Positions 36,431-48,592 of a stretch of DNA of 62,000 nt are shown here, one piece after another. Both the position numbers and the translations under genes were made by a program. The notes under the pieces were generated by a model, which saw only the letters and a list, made by a program, of their open reading frames with translations, was not told the origin of the DNA and made no database searches. The stretch lies in assembly GCA_016946835.1 (NCBI GenBank), contig JACVTC010000051.1, positions 337,501 to 399,500 on the forward strand. The letters are read 5' to 3'. Within the stretch, counting starts at the first letter, position 1. Every line of letters starts with the position of its first letter. Origin of the DNA: Neocallimastix lanati (nom. inval.) (taxonomy: Eukaryota; Neocallimastigomycota; Neocallimastigomycetes; Neocallimastigales; Neocallimastigaceae).

Positions 36431-36637
36431 ATTACAATTACACGTCTTAGAACAAGATTCGAAAAACCATAAACCTTTAATATTTTAATTTATAACGTTT
36501 CGTTTACTCGACAGCACCGCTTCAAAGGATAGAGCTAGATCGACTAGATGAAAAAACGTTATAGTTTGAAATATTTATTTGTTTGATATTTTTGTTAAAG
36601 AAATTGCAAAAATTTAAGTCAATTTAAAATAATCAAA

Positions 36638-36799
36638 TTGGAGGGATTTAACAACCTAATAAGAAGATTCGAAGACCTTAACCTGCAAGAAATGAATCAA
36701 GAGAATCATCAAGCTCTGCCCCGTAACAATCAAAAGATTGTTAACGAACCACCGCTATTTTCTGGAATCAAGAAGGACTTTGATGGCTTCCTTACAAGA
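36638..36799 (+). pseudogene. gag: Element C Gag N-terminal piece
   Basis: Encodes EGFNNLIRRFEDLNL and GIKKDFDGFLTR, the start of a Ty3/gypsy Gag. The expected ATG is TTG here. It is cut after codon 36797-36799 by the solo LTR, and the frame continues at 37577. Confidence 0.8.
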
Positions 36800-37571
36800 T
36801 GTAAAGATATTATTAATATCTTTATAAATTTTAATTAAATTTAATCATAAATTTAAGTAAAATTGAAATAAATCTATTAAAAATCACGTGTATAAAATTA
36901 TTGCAAATAATTTTAAACAAAACTTCGACTTCTTCCAATCATACTAATAAATTAAAAATTTCTCTTGTGAAACTAGTAATTGAAAATCATTTCTTTTTAT
37001 GTAATTTAAATTAAATAATAAGAGTTAAGGTTTTTTACAAGATAAATTAACAACATGAAACTATGCAATTAGTCATGTTGAAACTTGCGGCATTTTATGC
37101 TAAAATTATATTAAATAATTATGACAACTTTTATATTATTTTTAAATAGAAAATATAATAAGAATTTATTAATAATATTTAAATAATAAATAAATAATAA
37201 ATTAGCTCGATTGAAATTGTTTATATTTATTTTAGTTATTAATTATAATTCTCTTTATTTAGTAATAGTTAATTATTTATTATTAGTTTAGGTTAGTATT
37301 GTTTTTAAATAAATAGTTAGATAATATAATTCAATAGGAATTATATATTATAAATGTAATAAGATAAAAATATAAATAGTTAACCAAATTTCATGTATTT
37401 TAATCGATGTAATTGTTATTAACGATTTATTGTTAATAACACTAATAATTAATAAAGATTATTTTAATATTTAAATATAATAAAACTTATTTGTTTATAA
37501 AACATTTTTGTGTTATTTAGTGTTATTATAATTTTTGACTTATAATCTATTTTTTAAATCAAAACTTTATA
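36800..37571 (+). repeat. Solo LTR of family C inside element C gag
   Basis: 772 bp, TGTAAAG...CTTTATA, flanked by target repeat CAAGA (36795-36799 and 37572-37576). Excision leaves gag in frame (FLTR then AEIAMEAN). It is nearly identical to the 5' LTR of the host element, so a member of the same family jumped into its own relative and then recombined to a solo LTR. Confidence 0.93.
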
Positions 37572-37576
37572 CAAGA

Positions 37577-40500
37577 GCTGAAATAGCTATGGAAGCCAAT
37601 CCACAAGGTTTCAATAATGACCATACAAAGGTCAGATTTATAATTTCTTATCTTGTCGGTGATCCCTTGATATAGGCCTCAAACTTGCGAAGAAATAATG
37701 ATCCCCTGCTCAATGTTTATGAAGATTTTATTCAAGAATTAAGAAATCAATTTGGAGAGCAGGACATGAGCACAGTTGTCGCAAACGGTAAATTATGCAG
37801 CATCCGACAACATAAATTTGGTCATGTTAGTGAGTATATAAATGAATTTAATAAAATCAGCAGACATTCAGATTTTAACGATTCTGCTAAGATTTATATG
37901 TTTGTAAAAGGACTTCACTACAAGATGAGGGAGCACCTTGCAGTGGTAAATCCAAATCCCAACAACTTAAGAAGACTTTTCACTGATGTCCTTAGTATCG
38001 AAAGCTTAACTAAGAGACATGAAATAAATGAATTTTTCTATCATAATTATTACCATCGTAAGGAAATAAATAATAATAATCATGCGTCTACTAGTGATCC
38101 AATGGAAATAGATTTATACAGAATTAAGAGAGGACAAACGAATACAAGTTACTTCCCTTCTAACCAAAAATTATATCAAGAAAACTCGAATTCAAGAGAT
38201 GAAGAAAGAAGGAAAGGATTGTGCTATTATTGTAAAAAACCAGGTCATCGCTATTTTAACTGTCCGAATAAGAAGAAACCTGCCGGAGTCAAGATTATCA
38301 GTAAACAAGAAAACACCGCTACCACACCTTCAAGTAGTTTAAGAAGAATCAGAAGAATCAACAGCCAAGAAGATATTGTCAAAGTTAGAAAAATCGTGGA
38401 AGAACAAAACTCACTTTTGACAAAGAAAAGTAATATCATTGATTTCTATATTAAAACAAACGATACAGAAGAAGTAAAAGCAAGAGTTCTGATCGATTCT
38501 GGTTCTGATCTTAATTTTATCCATCCTGAATTCGCTAAAGCCTTTGGAATTAAAACAAAAGAAATCGAAGAACCTTTCCGTGTTACTGGTCTTGGATATG
38601 GTGTTTCATCAGTAAAAAAGGAAACTGAGAAATGCGTTCTTCGTTTAAGGAACCACTTGGAAACGATTCAACTCTATGTTCTCAGGATTCCTGATGTTGA
38701 TATTATCTTGGGTTTACCATGGATCAATAAGCACTCCCCCTACAACTACCATGACGCAAAGAAGATTTCTTTCGGATCCGGTTTCTGTGCAAGACATTGT
38801 AACAATGGTAAAAGAAAAAGGAAAAACAAGAACAAGAAAAGGAACAAAGGAAAAGAACCTGCTACCGACCTAGAAGAAAACAAAGTTATTATTGAAGAGT
38901 CAAGAAAAAGAAAACCTCTCTTTGACTCTGATTCCGACTCTGACTCAGAAGAAGAAATTTCTATTCGTGGCCGCCGAACTCGTATTAGAACTTGCTCTGA
39001 ATTTAATAATTATGATAGTGATAGTGATATTAATGATACTTTTATGTTAGATAATTTTAGTAATAGCATTAGTGATAGTGATAACTTTAGCGATAGTGAT
39101 GATATTATTGTTATGAATTGTGATAGTAAAATTAGTACTAATAGTTTAAGGATTTTAAAGAAAATTTGTGAATCTAGTAAATGTAAGAAATTAAATGTAA
39201 TTGAAAAATGTAATAATGAAAATAATAATTTAAATAAAGATGGTGAAAAGGTCGAAGTACCTGAAATCTATTTGATGTTTAAAGAAGTGTTTAATGAAAA
39301 TAATTGTAATGTGTTACCTCCGCATCGTAATTATGATTGTGAAATTAAATTAAAAGATAATTGTAGTCTATTTTATGGTCCGTTGTACCCTTTAACTGAA
39401 ACGGAGAGAGAAGAATTAAAGAAATATTTAGAAGAGAATTTAAAAAAGGGTTTTATTAGGAAATCTTCTTCTCCTGCTGGTGCACCTATTTTATTTGTTA
39501 GAAAAAAGGATGGTACTTATAGACTAGTTATTGATTATAGAAAATTGAACGAAATGACCATCCGTAACTCTTATCCACTTCCTCTAATTAGTGAATTGTT
39601 GGATAGAGTTAAAGGTGCTAAATATTTTACTAAGTTAGATTTAAAATCTGCTTATAACTTAGTAAGAATTAAAGAAGGTGACGAGTACAAAACTGCCTTT
39701 CGTACAAGATACGGGCACTTTGAATATCTCGTTATGCCTTTTGGGCTTAAGAATGCCCCTGCTACATTCCAACATTTTATAAATGATGTTCTCAGTGATT
39801 ACTTAGATGATTTTGTAATCTCTTATATTGATGACATTTTAATTTATTCAAATACTTTAGAAGAACACCATGTACATGTTAAGAAAGTTTTAAGAAAATT
39901 ATTAGAGAATCATTTAGTTGTAAAATTAGAAAAGTGTGAATTTGATGTTACTGAAACTACTTTTCTTGGTTATGTTTTATCCAGAGATGGAATTAAAATG
40001 GATAAAGAAAAAGTTAAAGCAATTTTAGATTGGCCTGTTCCAACAAACGTTAAAGAAATTCAATCGTTTATTGGACTTTGTAATTATTACAGAATTTTTA
40101 TTAAAGACTTTGCGAAAATTGCAAATCCTCTTCACAAATTAACAAGAAAAAATGTACCTTTTAATTGGAGCTCTGAACAACAAAAAGCTTTTGATACTTT
40201 AAAAGAATTATTTACTTCTGCTCCTATTTTGAAACATCCTGATAGCAATAAACAATTTATTGTCGAAACCGATGCTAGTAATTTTGCTGTGGGTGCAATA
40301 CTTTCTCAGGAATTTGATGGGCATTTACATCCAATTGCTTTTATCTCTACTAGCTTAACTAAATCCCAAAGAAATTATCCAATCTATGACAAAGAACTTC
40401 TCGCTATTAAAGTTGCATTGGAAGGTTGGAGACATTACTTAGAAGGAGCTCGCCATCAGTTTATTATTTATACTGATCATAAGAATTTAACTTTCCCTCG

Positions 40501-41712
40501 AAAACCTGAACTTCTTTCCCAACGCCAAATTCGTTGGTATGAATTCTTATCTAGATTTGATTTTAAACTAATTTATAGAGCTGGTAAAAAGTCAGGTAAA
40601 CCAGATATTTTATCCAGACGAAGTGATCATCTATTTGCTAGTGTATGTCCTATTTCTTGTGTTATCAATTCTTGTAATTTTAAAAACGATTCTTTAATTT
40701 CTTCTATTCACGATTCTTTAGCTAATGACGAATTTTATTGCAAAATAATTGATTTTCTTAAAAATGATAAAACTAAAGATCCCCCTTATAGTAAAATTGA
40801 TAAATTCTCTATTGACAAAGATGATTATTTACTTTTTGAAAACTTAATTTATGTTCCAAAAAATATCAGAATAAGAGTTTTGGAACTCCATCATGATTCA
40901 ATTTCTGCTGGTCATTTTGGAATTAATAAAACTTTTGAACTTATTTCACGCAATTTTTGGTGGCCAAAGGTGCATAAAGATGTTAAAAAGTTTGTTAAAT
41001 CCTGTGAAATTTGTTCTAAATCCAAAATCCCAAGACATAAGCCGTATGGTTTACTTTCTCCACTTTCTACACCAAATAGAGCTTGGTCTGCTATCTCAAT
41101 GGATTTTATCGTTGAACTTCCAAAATCCAAAGATATGACTACTATTATGGTTGTTGTGGATCGATTAACTAAAATGGCTCATTTTATACCTTTCAGATGC
41201 CTCCCTACTGCTTCAATTGCTGCCGATTCTTTTATTGCTAATATTTTTAAACTTCATGGTTTCCCCGATTCTATCATCTCCGATCGCGGTTCTCAGTTTA
41301 CCTCTGATTTTTGGAATCGTCTTTGCTCTCTTTTAAATATTAAGCATTCTTTTTCTACTGCTAATCACCCGCAGACCGATGGTCAAACGGAGAGGGTGAA
41401 CTCGATATTGGAACAATATCTTCGTTGTTTCATCAATGAAAAGCAAAATAACTGGTTTGATTTATTACCTTTTGCAGAATTTTCCTATAATAATACTTTA
41501 CAACAGTCAATAAATCAATCACCATTTTTTGCAAATTATGGTTTTCATCCGAAATTTAATCCTGAAATTCCTTCAAATGAGAATCCGCATAGAGCTGAGA
41601 AAAGAATATTAAATATTAATGAAAACATTAAATTTTTAAAAGAAAACTTAGAGCAAGCAAAAAAGACTTATAAGAAATATGCAGATCTGAAAAGAATGGA
41701 TTCTCCAGATTT
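37577..41712 (+). pseudogene. gag-pol: Element C Gag-Pol main body
   Basis: Rest of Gag with a CCHC knuckle CYYCKKPGHRYFNC (~38222), protease VLIDSGSDLNFIH (~38492), a Ser/Asp-rich linker (~38930-39110), RT with RLVIDYRKLNEMT and YIDDILIYSNT (~39825), and RNase H VETDASNFAVGAIL (~40265) with YTDHKNL. Integrase has its zinc domain (HFGINKTFELISRNFWW, CEICSKSK), catalytic D in SMDFIVEL (~41103), D in SDRGSQFTSDFW (~41279) and E in QTDGQTERVNSIL (~41389). A single frame serves Gag and Pol, with no shift. Defects: TAG at 37673 and truncation at 41712 by element D; the next 16 bases read into the LTR of D. Confidence 0.9.
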
Positions 41713-42776
41713 TGTAAAGGATTTCTAATGTGGGTTAGAAATATATAAATTTTAAATAATTTAACTAGGTCAACAAGTCCTTATATAGTAATAAAAAGGA
41801 TTAGATTCTTATAAAATATTGATCAAATAATTATTGAAATAAAAGAATACTTTTTATTATAATAAACACTAATAAAATATTATAAAAATATATTTAAAAG
41901 TTTCTTTTTTATATTTATAACTTTTATTTATAATTATTATTAATTAATTATTATTATTACTATAATAGATTATTCTTATATTAATAATCTTACAAAGATT
42001 TAATTCTAAATCAAATTAATGTCTTTTTATATTATTTTCTAAAAATAATTATTATAATAATATTTATTTAATACATGTATTTTTTATATATATAAAACTA
42101 AACTATTTAATTAATAAACTATCTAAATAAAATATAAAACTAAAGGAGATATTGTTTTTATTATTCATTATTCATAAGACTAGTCATTTTCATTATTCAT
42201 ATTGAGTCAGAATATTATTCTAAAGTCATTATCTAAATAATTATAACTAATAAAAATAAAACATAATTGTTAGTAAAAATATAATATAATAATTCGTATT
42301 TAAACATAATATAATTATTTGTTATTAATGGATAAATTATATAATAATTTGTATAGTAATGGATTAATTATTAAGGGGCCCTATCAAAATAATTTCTCCA
42401 ATATTATATATATATTATTGATATTTATCCAAAACTTTGAATCACGATATCTCGTGAACCAGTGGAGATATCGAGCTAAAAATTTGATATTTTTCTTCTC
42501 GGAAGCTAAAGCTTCCGAATGAGCATAATACCAAGCGCGAAACTCAATTATTTGGCGAGATATGACTCATTGAAGTGAGTCTTAAATCACACATTATTTT
42601 ATTATTTAATTATTGAAAAATTTAAAATAAATTTTTATATTTAAATTGTTTAATATGAATCATATTTAGTAATAATAAATAATATAATATTATATAATGA
42701 ATTAATGACGATTGAATAATATTTTTGTTTGCAATTCCAAAGTGATTTCAAACTAAATCACCTCGTAATCGCGACA
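41713..42776 (-). repeat. Element D 3' LTR
   Basis: 1064 bp; on the plus strand TGTAAAGG...GCGACA. Matches 48626-49689 throughout on inspection. A 67-codon frame inside it occurs in both LTRs and has no gene-like features. Confidence 0.95.
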
Positions 42777-43595
42777 TCGCTCCTCCTGAAGAATCGAATT
42801 CCAGGCGATTGAATAATTCATATATTAGGAATATACATGATAATATATTATGATTGACTCAATATATAGTTGAAATATAATTACAATATATAATATTGAA
42901 AAATTATTGAATAGAAATTAACATATTAAAATATTGAAATATAGTTCCATATATGGTGAAAAATTTTTATCATAAATTCTAATTAATAATATTTTGTTGA
43001 AAATTTAAACTCTACTTATTATAGAATTGCATAAATTTAATTTAAATAAATTAAAAATTTCAAAAAAAATAAATTTTTTATTTGAATATTATATATAATT
43101 GATTTTTAATAATATTTTTAATAATAAAATATATTCTTGAAAAATTTATTATAAAATTATTGATATATAGAAAAATTTTAAAATTTTTTGAAAAAGCTGA
43201 TTTTACTGAATTTTTTGTAAAATATAATTATTGAGATCTATTTTATTTTTTATCTGTAAAATGTGAAATTTGAAATTTAAGTAATTTTACTTGTAAATTT
43301 TAATATTGTATAATTATTTTTATATATTTTATAATAAAGATTTTGTGTAATTTATTTTTGAATATGCTCAAGTTAATTTTTTGAAATAAACTAAAAATTT
43401 AGTTTTAATTATTTTTTAATTATTTTTAATAAAATAAAATTGAAAAAATTTTTGAAATTGAAATTCCATTTATTTGAAATTATTTTTGAAATTTAAATTT
43501 AATTAGTGAGATGAGTTTATGAAAATAATAAATTTGTATTACTAAGTTGATTTTTGGTACTTTATTATAAAAATTGATTAATAAATTGCTTTGTT
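42777..43595 (-). other. Element D 3' untranslated region and polypurine tract
   Basis: About 820 bp between the pol stop and the 3' LTR without coding frame. The last bases before the LTR, read on the minus strand, are CAGGAGGAGCGA (42788-42777), a good polypurine tract. Confidence 0.7.
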
Positions 43596-46500
43596 TTAGA
43601 ATTTCCTGATACTTTTGTTGAAATTAATTAACATTTCTTGATATTGAATATCATTTTCGATAACTGATGCTGGAACCCAGTTACATTGTTGTTTATAGTT
43701 GTATCTAACTTTGTATTCATACCTTTTCTCTTTGTAATTTGGCCTAAAGTCTAAGATTTCAGTTATTCTAGCGGCTGTTTCTCTATACCTTGTCCTCCCT
43801 TTGAATTTTTCAGGAGTTGGAACATACGGTTCTAACTCAGAAACATGGAAAATTGGATAATGTTTTGGGAATGGAGATTTAGAAATATCTATTCTATAAT
43901 TACCATTCTTTAAAACTTCTAAAACTTTATATGGTCCATACTTACGAGGAGCTAATTTAGCTGATTCAGCGGTAGTAAATGCTGGTGGAGCATTAACCCA
44001 AACTTTTTCACCTTCTTTAAATTCAGGAGCAATCATTCTTTTCTTGTCTGCAGCTCTTTTGTAAAGATCTTGAGCTCTTAATAAGACTTCTTTGACATGT
44101 AAAAAGTTTTTTCCTACATCTTCGATATATTCGAAATTAGAATTAGATCCTTGGAATAAAAATATTTCGTCCATTGGTGGATGGAAACCATAATTAATGA
44201 AAAATGGAGTTTGTTTTGTAGACTCATGAACTGAATTGTTATAAACAAATTCTGCTAAATGTAGCCATTTAATCCAGTCATCATGGAAGAATGCTCTAGT
44301 GTAGCATCGTAAATATTGTGCGATGAATGAATTACATCTCTCAACCTGTCCAACAGTTTCGTGGTGATCAGTAGTTGCTATTTTTGAAGCAATTCTAAGT
44401 TTTTCTAATATTTCTGTCCATAAAGCACTTGTAAATTGAGAACCTCTATCAGAGTAAATGTCAGAAGGTAAACCGTGAATCCTAAATATTTCTTTTAAAA
44501 ATGCTTCAGCAGTTTCTTCAGCTGTAGGTATAATTTTAAATGGTATTAAGTGAATCATTTTTGAAAATCGATCCACAACCACCATAATTACTGTGTATTT
44601 TTTAGATTCAGGTAGACCGCATAAAAAATCAATTTCGATCGATCTCCAAGGTCGATCTGGAATTTCAAGTGGTCGTAAAAAATCATACTTTTTATGTCTA
44701 CTAGCCTTATTTCTTGCACAGTTTTCGCATGAATTAACGAAACTTGTTATATCTTGATGCATTTTTGGCCACCAAAAATTTCTCATAATCAATTCTTCTG
44801 TACGTCGAATACCAAGATGACCTGCTGCGGGATTTTCATGATACCTTTTTAATATTTCTAGTCTTAATTTTTCAGGAACATAAATTAAATTACCATACCA
44901 TATCATATTATTTTTAATTTTAAATTTATTCATCTTTCTAAAAGGTCGGTAGTAGTATCCTTGACTAGCATTAATTGGACCAAAGTAATGATAGATATCA
45001 TCAGCAGTACTATCAGTTTTAGTTGCTTCAATTATTTCTTCAATAAGTGTGTTGGAAATACCCATTAAACATGAAGATGGATCAATATTACTACTGTCTA
45101 AGATATATTCTGGTTGTTCATATTCGGGTTTTTGTAAATAATCTGGTCTGCGAGATAAACTATCCGGTTTTCCATTCTTTTTTCCTTGTCGATAAATTAA
45201 TTGGAAGTTAAATTCTTGAAAGAACATGTGCCAACGTTGTTGCCGTTGGTTGCCTACCTTTCCGCCTAAAGTATAAATTAAATTTTTATGGTCAGTAAAG
45301 ACCGTAACTTGATGTTTTGCACCAAGTAATAAATGTCGCCAGTTGGAAAAAGCACATTTTATTGCTAAAAGTTCTTTTTCAGTGATTGAGTAATTTACTT
45401 CTACATTTGATAAACTTCTTGAATAGTAAGCAACAGGGTGAAGTTTACCTTCATCATCCTTTTGAGATAGAATACCACCTATTGCATAGTTGCTAGCATC
45501 ACACTCAACAATAAATGGTTTACTTGGGTCTGGATGTATTAATACAGGAGCGGTAGTAAGTCTATTTTTTAATTCTTGAAAAGCATTTTCGCATTTGTTA
45601 TCCCAAATAAATTTATTATTTTTCTTTGTTAGGTTGTGTAGTGGTCTGGCGATTTGTGCAAAATTTTCTACAAACCTTCTGTAGTAGTTACAAAGACCGA
45701 CAAAACGTTGTACATCCTTAACACATGTGGGAGTAGGCCATTCTTTCACAGATTTAATCTTTTCTGGATCGGTAGATATACCTTTTCCTGAAATTACATA
45801 TCCTAAAAATTGAACTTCATCTTTGTGGAATTCACATTTCTTTAATTTAGCGTATAAATTATTTTCTAATAATTTTTGTAAAACTTCGCGAACATGTTGT
45901 ATATGTTCATCCAATGTTTTGGAGTAGATTAAAATATCGTCCAAATATAGAATTACAGATTTTTCTAAGAATGGGCGTAAAACTGAATTTATAAATGATT
46001 GAAAAGTTGCAGGTGCATTTTTCAAACCGAAAGGCATTACGAGATATTCGTAATGACCATATTTTGTGCGGAAGGCGGTTTTGTATTCATCACCTTCACG
46101 TATACGTATTAAATTATACGCTGAACGTAAGTCAAGTTTTGTAAAATATTGTGCACCTTTGACTTTTTCGATAATATCATTGATTAGTGGTAGAGGATAT
46201 GAATTTCTGACTGTTACGTCGTTTAATTTTCTATAATCGACGCAAAGTCGTAAAGTACCATCTTTCTTTTTCTGGAATAAAATAGGATAACCAGCAGGAG
46301 ATTCAGAAAGACGTATAAAACCTTTTTTCTCGTTATCTTTAATGTATTGCTTTAATACTTCGTCCTCTTCTTCAGAAAGTGGGTAAATAGGGCAGTAATG
46401 TAAGGTAGCATCCTTTTGTAGAACAATTTTACAGTCAACTAATCTGTGGGGAGGTAGTTTGTCAGCATTTTTCTTGCTAAAAACTTCAAATAAGTCTCTA

Positions 46501-47561
46501 TAAGGTTCCGGAATATCTTCAATTTTGTCTTCTTCTTCATCAATTTCATCATCTTCTTCAGTAAAAGTATCTTCAAAATTATTTAAAAATGAATAAATAA
46601 AAAGATTGTAATTAAATTTATTGAAATTTCGTTTTGAAATTACTTTATTTTTTGAAAAATTTTTTGTAGTAAAACAATTTTTATTATTGGTAAATTTTTT
46701 GGTTACACGAAATTTTTTAAATTTATAATAATTTTTAAATTTTTTAGAATTTTTTGAAAAGTAATTTCTAAAATTGAATTTCGAATTTTTTCTAAATTTT
46801 GAATAATAATTATAAAATTTTGAAGATGATTTATACTTAGGTGAATAATAATTATAATATGAATTTTTTGGTTTTATTGAATAAAAATTATTATTAAAAT
46901 ATTTTTTGTGAAATTGTTTTTTGTTAAATTTCAATTTATTTGAAAAATATAAAAATTTTGGTTTTTTATTGAAAAAATTTTTAGAAAAAATTTTTGGAAA
47001 ATTTTTATAATAATTAAAATTTGAAAAATTAATTTTATTATTTAAATTTGTTATAGATACTGATTTTTTCTTAAATGAATTGAAATTTAAATTGGAGAAA
47101 ATAAATTTATTTTTGTAATTAAATTGAATTTCATATTTATTCATAAATTTATTTCCAAGTAAAATATCTGTAGGTATTTTATCAGTAACTAAGAAACCAT
47201 CTTTAAAAGTAGCAATGTAAAATTTATTATTGATTGAGATTCTTAATTGAAATTTCAAAACAACAATTTCTTTTATAAAAGCTGAGCCACTAATTCCTTT
47301 TATTTCAATAGAATTAATAGCTTTATGCTTTTGTAAATTTAATTTTGATACTAAATCTTTAGAAATAAAATTGCAATAGGATCCACTATCTAAAATAGTT
47401 GAATATTTAGTAAATTTATTATTAAATTTATTTTCAATATTATTTAATTTTAGTGGAATAAAAGTTTTTAAAGTAAAAAATGTATTTGGTAATTTTGGTA
47501 TTTTTGTGGAGTCAAGTACTGGGAAATTATAATGATATGTTTTATGGTTTTGAACATTCAT
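43596..47561 (-). CDS. pol: Element D Pol: protease, RT, RNase H, integrase, chromodomain-like end
   Basis: 1321 aa from the first ATG; expression probably comes by -1 frameshift from Gag (frame open from 47588). Protease TILDSGSYCNFIS (~58). A Lys/Asn/Phe/Tyr-rich low-complexity stretch (~185-330) of unknown role. RT with CVDYRKLNDVTV, GLKNAPATFQSF and YLDDILIYSKT (~540); RNase H VECDASNYAIGGIL and FTDHKNL. Integrase has its zinc domain (HLGIRRTEELIMRNFWW, CENCARNK), D in EIDFLCGLPES, D in SDRGSQFTSALW and E in HETVGQVERCNSF. GPY-type motif: RKYGPYKVLEV. The last ~60 residues (ITEILDFRP...YEYKVRYNYKQQCNWVP) resemble a chromodomain that would guide integration to chromatin. Confidence 0.93.
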   Translation of the reverse strand: MNVQNHKTYHYNFPVLDSTKIPKLPNTFFTLKTFIPLKLNNIENKFNNKFTKYSTILDSGSYCNFISKDLVSKLNLQKHKAINSIEIKGISGSAFIKEIVVLKFQLRISINNKFYIATFKDGFLVTDKIPTDILLGNKFMNKYEIQFNYKNKFIFSNLNFNSFKKKSVSITNLNNKINFSNFNYYKNFPKIFSKNFFNKKPKFLYFSNKLKFNKKQFHKKYFNNNFYSIKPKNSYYNYYSPKYKSSSKFYNYYSKFRKNSKFNFRNYFSKNSKKFKNYYKFKKFRVTKKFTNNKNCFTTKNFSKNKVISKRNFNKFNYNLFIYSFLNNFEDTFTEEDDEIDEEEDKIEDIPEPYRDLFEVFSKKNADKLPPHRLVDCKIVLQKDATLHYCPIYPLSEEEDEVLKQYIKDNEKKGFIRLSESPAGYPILFQKKKDGTLRLCVDYRKLNDVTVRNSYPLPLINDIIEKVKGAQYFTKLDLRSAYNLIRIREGDEYKTAFRTKYGHYEYLVMPFGLKNAPATFQSFINSVLRPFLEKSVILYLDDILIYSKTLDEHIQHVREVLQKLLENNLYAKLKKCEFHKDEVQFLGYVISGKGISTDPEKIKSVKEWPTPTCVKDVQRFVGLCNYYRRFVENFAQIARPLHNLTKKNNKFIWDNKCENAFQELKNRLTTAPVLIHPDPSKPFIVECDASNYAIGGILSQKDDEGKLHPVAYYSRSLSNVEVNYSITEKELLAIKCAFSNWRHLLLGAKHQVTVFTDHKNLIYTLGGKVGNQRQQRWHMFFQEFNFQLIYRQGKKNGKPDSLSRRPDYLQKPEYEQPEYILDSSNIDPSSCLMGISNTLIEEIIEATKTDSTADDIYHYFGPINASQGYYYRPFRKMNKFKIKNNMIWYGNLIYVPEKLRLEILKRYHENPAAGHLGIRRTEELIMRNFWWPKMHQDITSFVNSCENCARNKASRHKKYDFLRPLEIPDRPWRSIEIDFLCGLPESKKYTVIMVVVDRFSKMIHLIPFKIIPTAEETAEAFLKEIFRIHGLPSDIYSDRGSQFTSALWTEILEKLRIASKIATTDHHETVGQVERCNSFIAQYLRCYTRAFFHDDWIKWLHLAEFVYNNSVHESTKQTPFFINYGFHPPMDEIFLFQGSNSNFEYIEDVGKNFLHVKEVLLRAQDLYKRAADKKRMIAPEFKEGEKVWVNAPPAFTTAESAKLAPRKYGPYKVLEVLKNGNYRIDISKSPFPKHYPIFHVSELEPYVPTPEKFKGRTRYRETAARITEILDFRPNYKEKRYEYKVRYNYKQQCNWVPASVIENDIQYQEMLINFNKSIRKF

Positions 47562-47594
47562 AGACTCCTTATGATGTTCATTAGTTAGTTTTTT
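47508..47594 (-). promoter_or_regulatory. Element D -1 frameshift signal (slippery site and pseudoknot)
   Basis: Minus strand: A AAA AAC in Gag frame (47594-47588) just before the Gag UAA, spacer of eight, stem GAACAUCAUA pairing with UAUG-A-AUGUUC (10 bp with one bulged A), loop AGGAGUC. Loop GGAGUC can pair with GACUCC at 47513-47508. The -1 frame is open into Pol. Confidence 0.8.
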
Positions 47595-48592
47595 GTACTG
47601 ACTTTTTTGACATTAGTAGTAGAATAATTACTACTATTATTGTTATTGTTGTTATTGTATTTATTATTATAATTATAATTTCTTGATGATTTGTAGGACG
47701 ATTTTTTATTGGGTTTTTTATTAGTATTATTATTTCTATTACTGCTAATTTTACTTTTAATTTTAAAAGAATTTTCTAATAGGATACATTTTGTAATAAT
47801 TGCTTCTAATGTATTTGGTAAATTTTCCATTTTCTTAATTTCTTCTTTAAATTTTGGGTGTAAACCATTGTAAAAAAATAGAGCAAGACTTTTATCTTCT
47901 AAATCTAATTGGTTACTATAGGCACGAAAACTTTCTATATATTGGTTGATGTTTCCATAGTTATGTTTTAATTCTAATAGTTGAATTTGAGCAAGTTTTT
48001 TACTTTCAACATTAGGGAAGGCAGCTTTTAAACCATCCAATAATTCTTGTAATGAAGCTGGTACCACATTACCTTTGTATTTTGTAAGATACCAATTCCT
48101 AGCAGCATCTCTAAGTCTAGTTTTTACAAAATTAACACGAGCATCTGGTGGTAGTAAATTATTTGGATATGCCTTAAATGTTGCAGAACATAATTCACAG
48201 AATAATTCAACTTCAGCTGGTACACCAGTAAACAATCCTGGATCTGGTACTTGTGCTATAGGATAGGTAATTCTTCCTCTCATAACTACATCATTGTCTA
48301 GATCATAATTAGTAGAAGAGTCAGAACGTCCACTATCATCATTGCTATTATCGTCCCCAGGCCTCGGAGTTGCCCGTTGATGGATATATCTATCTTGAAT
48401 TTCATTTCTTAACATGGTAGCAATATTCTGGTTATTAGCAGCAATTTCTTGTTGAAATCTACCATACATTTGGGTAGCAAAAGCCTCTAAATCAGTCCTA
48501 CTAACAGCAGTTTGGTTCAAAGTTTGAAGTACTTCATTGATGGCAGTACCAAGTTCTTGCCTAAATCTTTCCATAAAATCTTGATTGGACAT
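47585..48592 (-). CDS. gag: Element D Gag
   Basis: 335 aa, ATG only 33 bases after the 5' LTR. A retrotransposon-type capsid domain (~115-270; PGLFTGVPAEVELFCELC, ARNWYLTKYKG) is followed by a Lys/Asn/Ser/Tyr-rich tail. There is no CCHC zinc knuckle, so RNA binding may rest on the basic tail. It ends KKVSTKN, whose last codons make up the slippery site. The gene overlaps the start of pol in the -1 frame. Confidence 0.88.
   Translation of the reverse strand: MSNQDFMERFRQELGTAINEVLQTLNQTAVSRTDLEAFATQMYGRFQQEIAANNQNIATMLRNEIQDRYIHQRATPRPGDDNSNDDSGRSDSSTNYDLDNDVVMRGRITYPIAQVPDPGLFTGVPAEVELFCELCSATFKAYPNNLLPPDARVNFVKTRLRDAARNWYLTKYKGNVVPASLQELLDGLKAAFPNVESKKLAQIQLLELKHNYGNINQYIESFRAYSNQLDLEDKSLALFFYNGLHPKFKEEIKKMENLPNTLEAIITKCILLENSFKIKSKISSNRNNNTNKKPNKKSSYKSSRNYNYNNKYNNNNNNNSSNYSTTNVKKVSTKN

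Noticed and set aside
42319-42522. 67-aa ORF, repeated at 49232-49435
   Set aside because: Lies antisense within the element D LTR. No protein-like pattern; explained by the LTR duplication.
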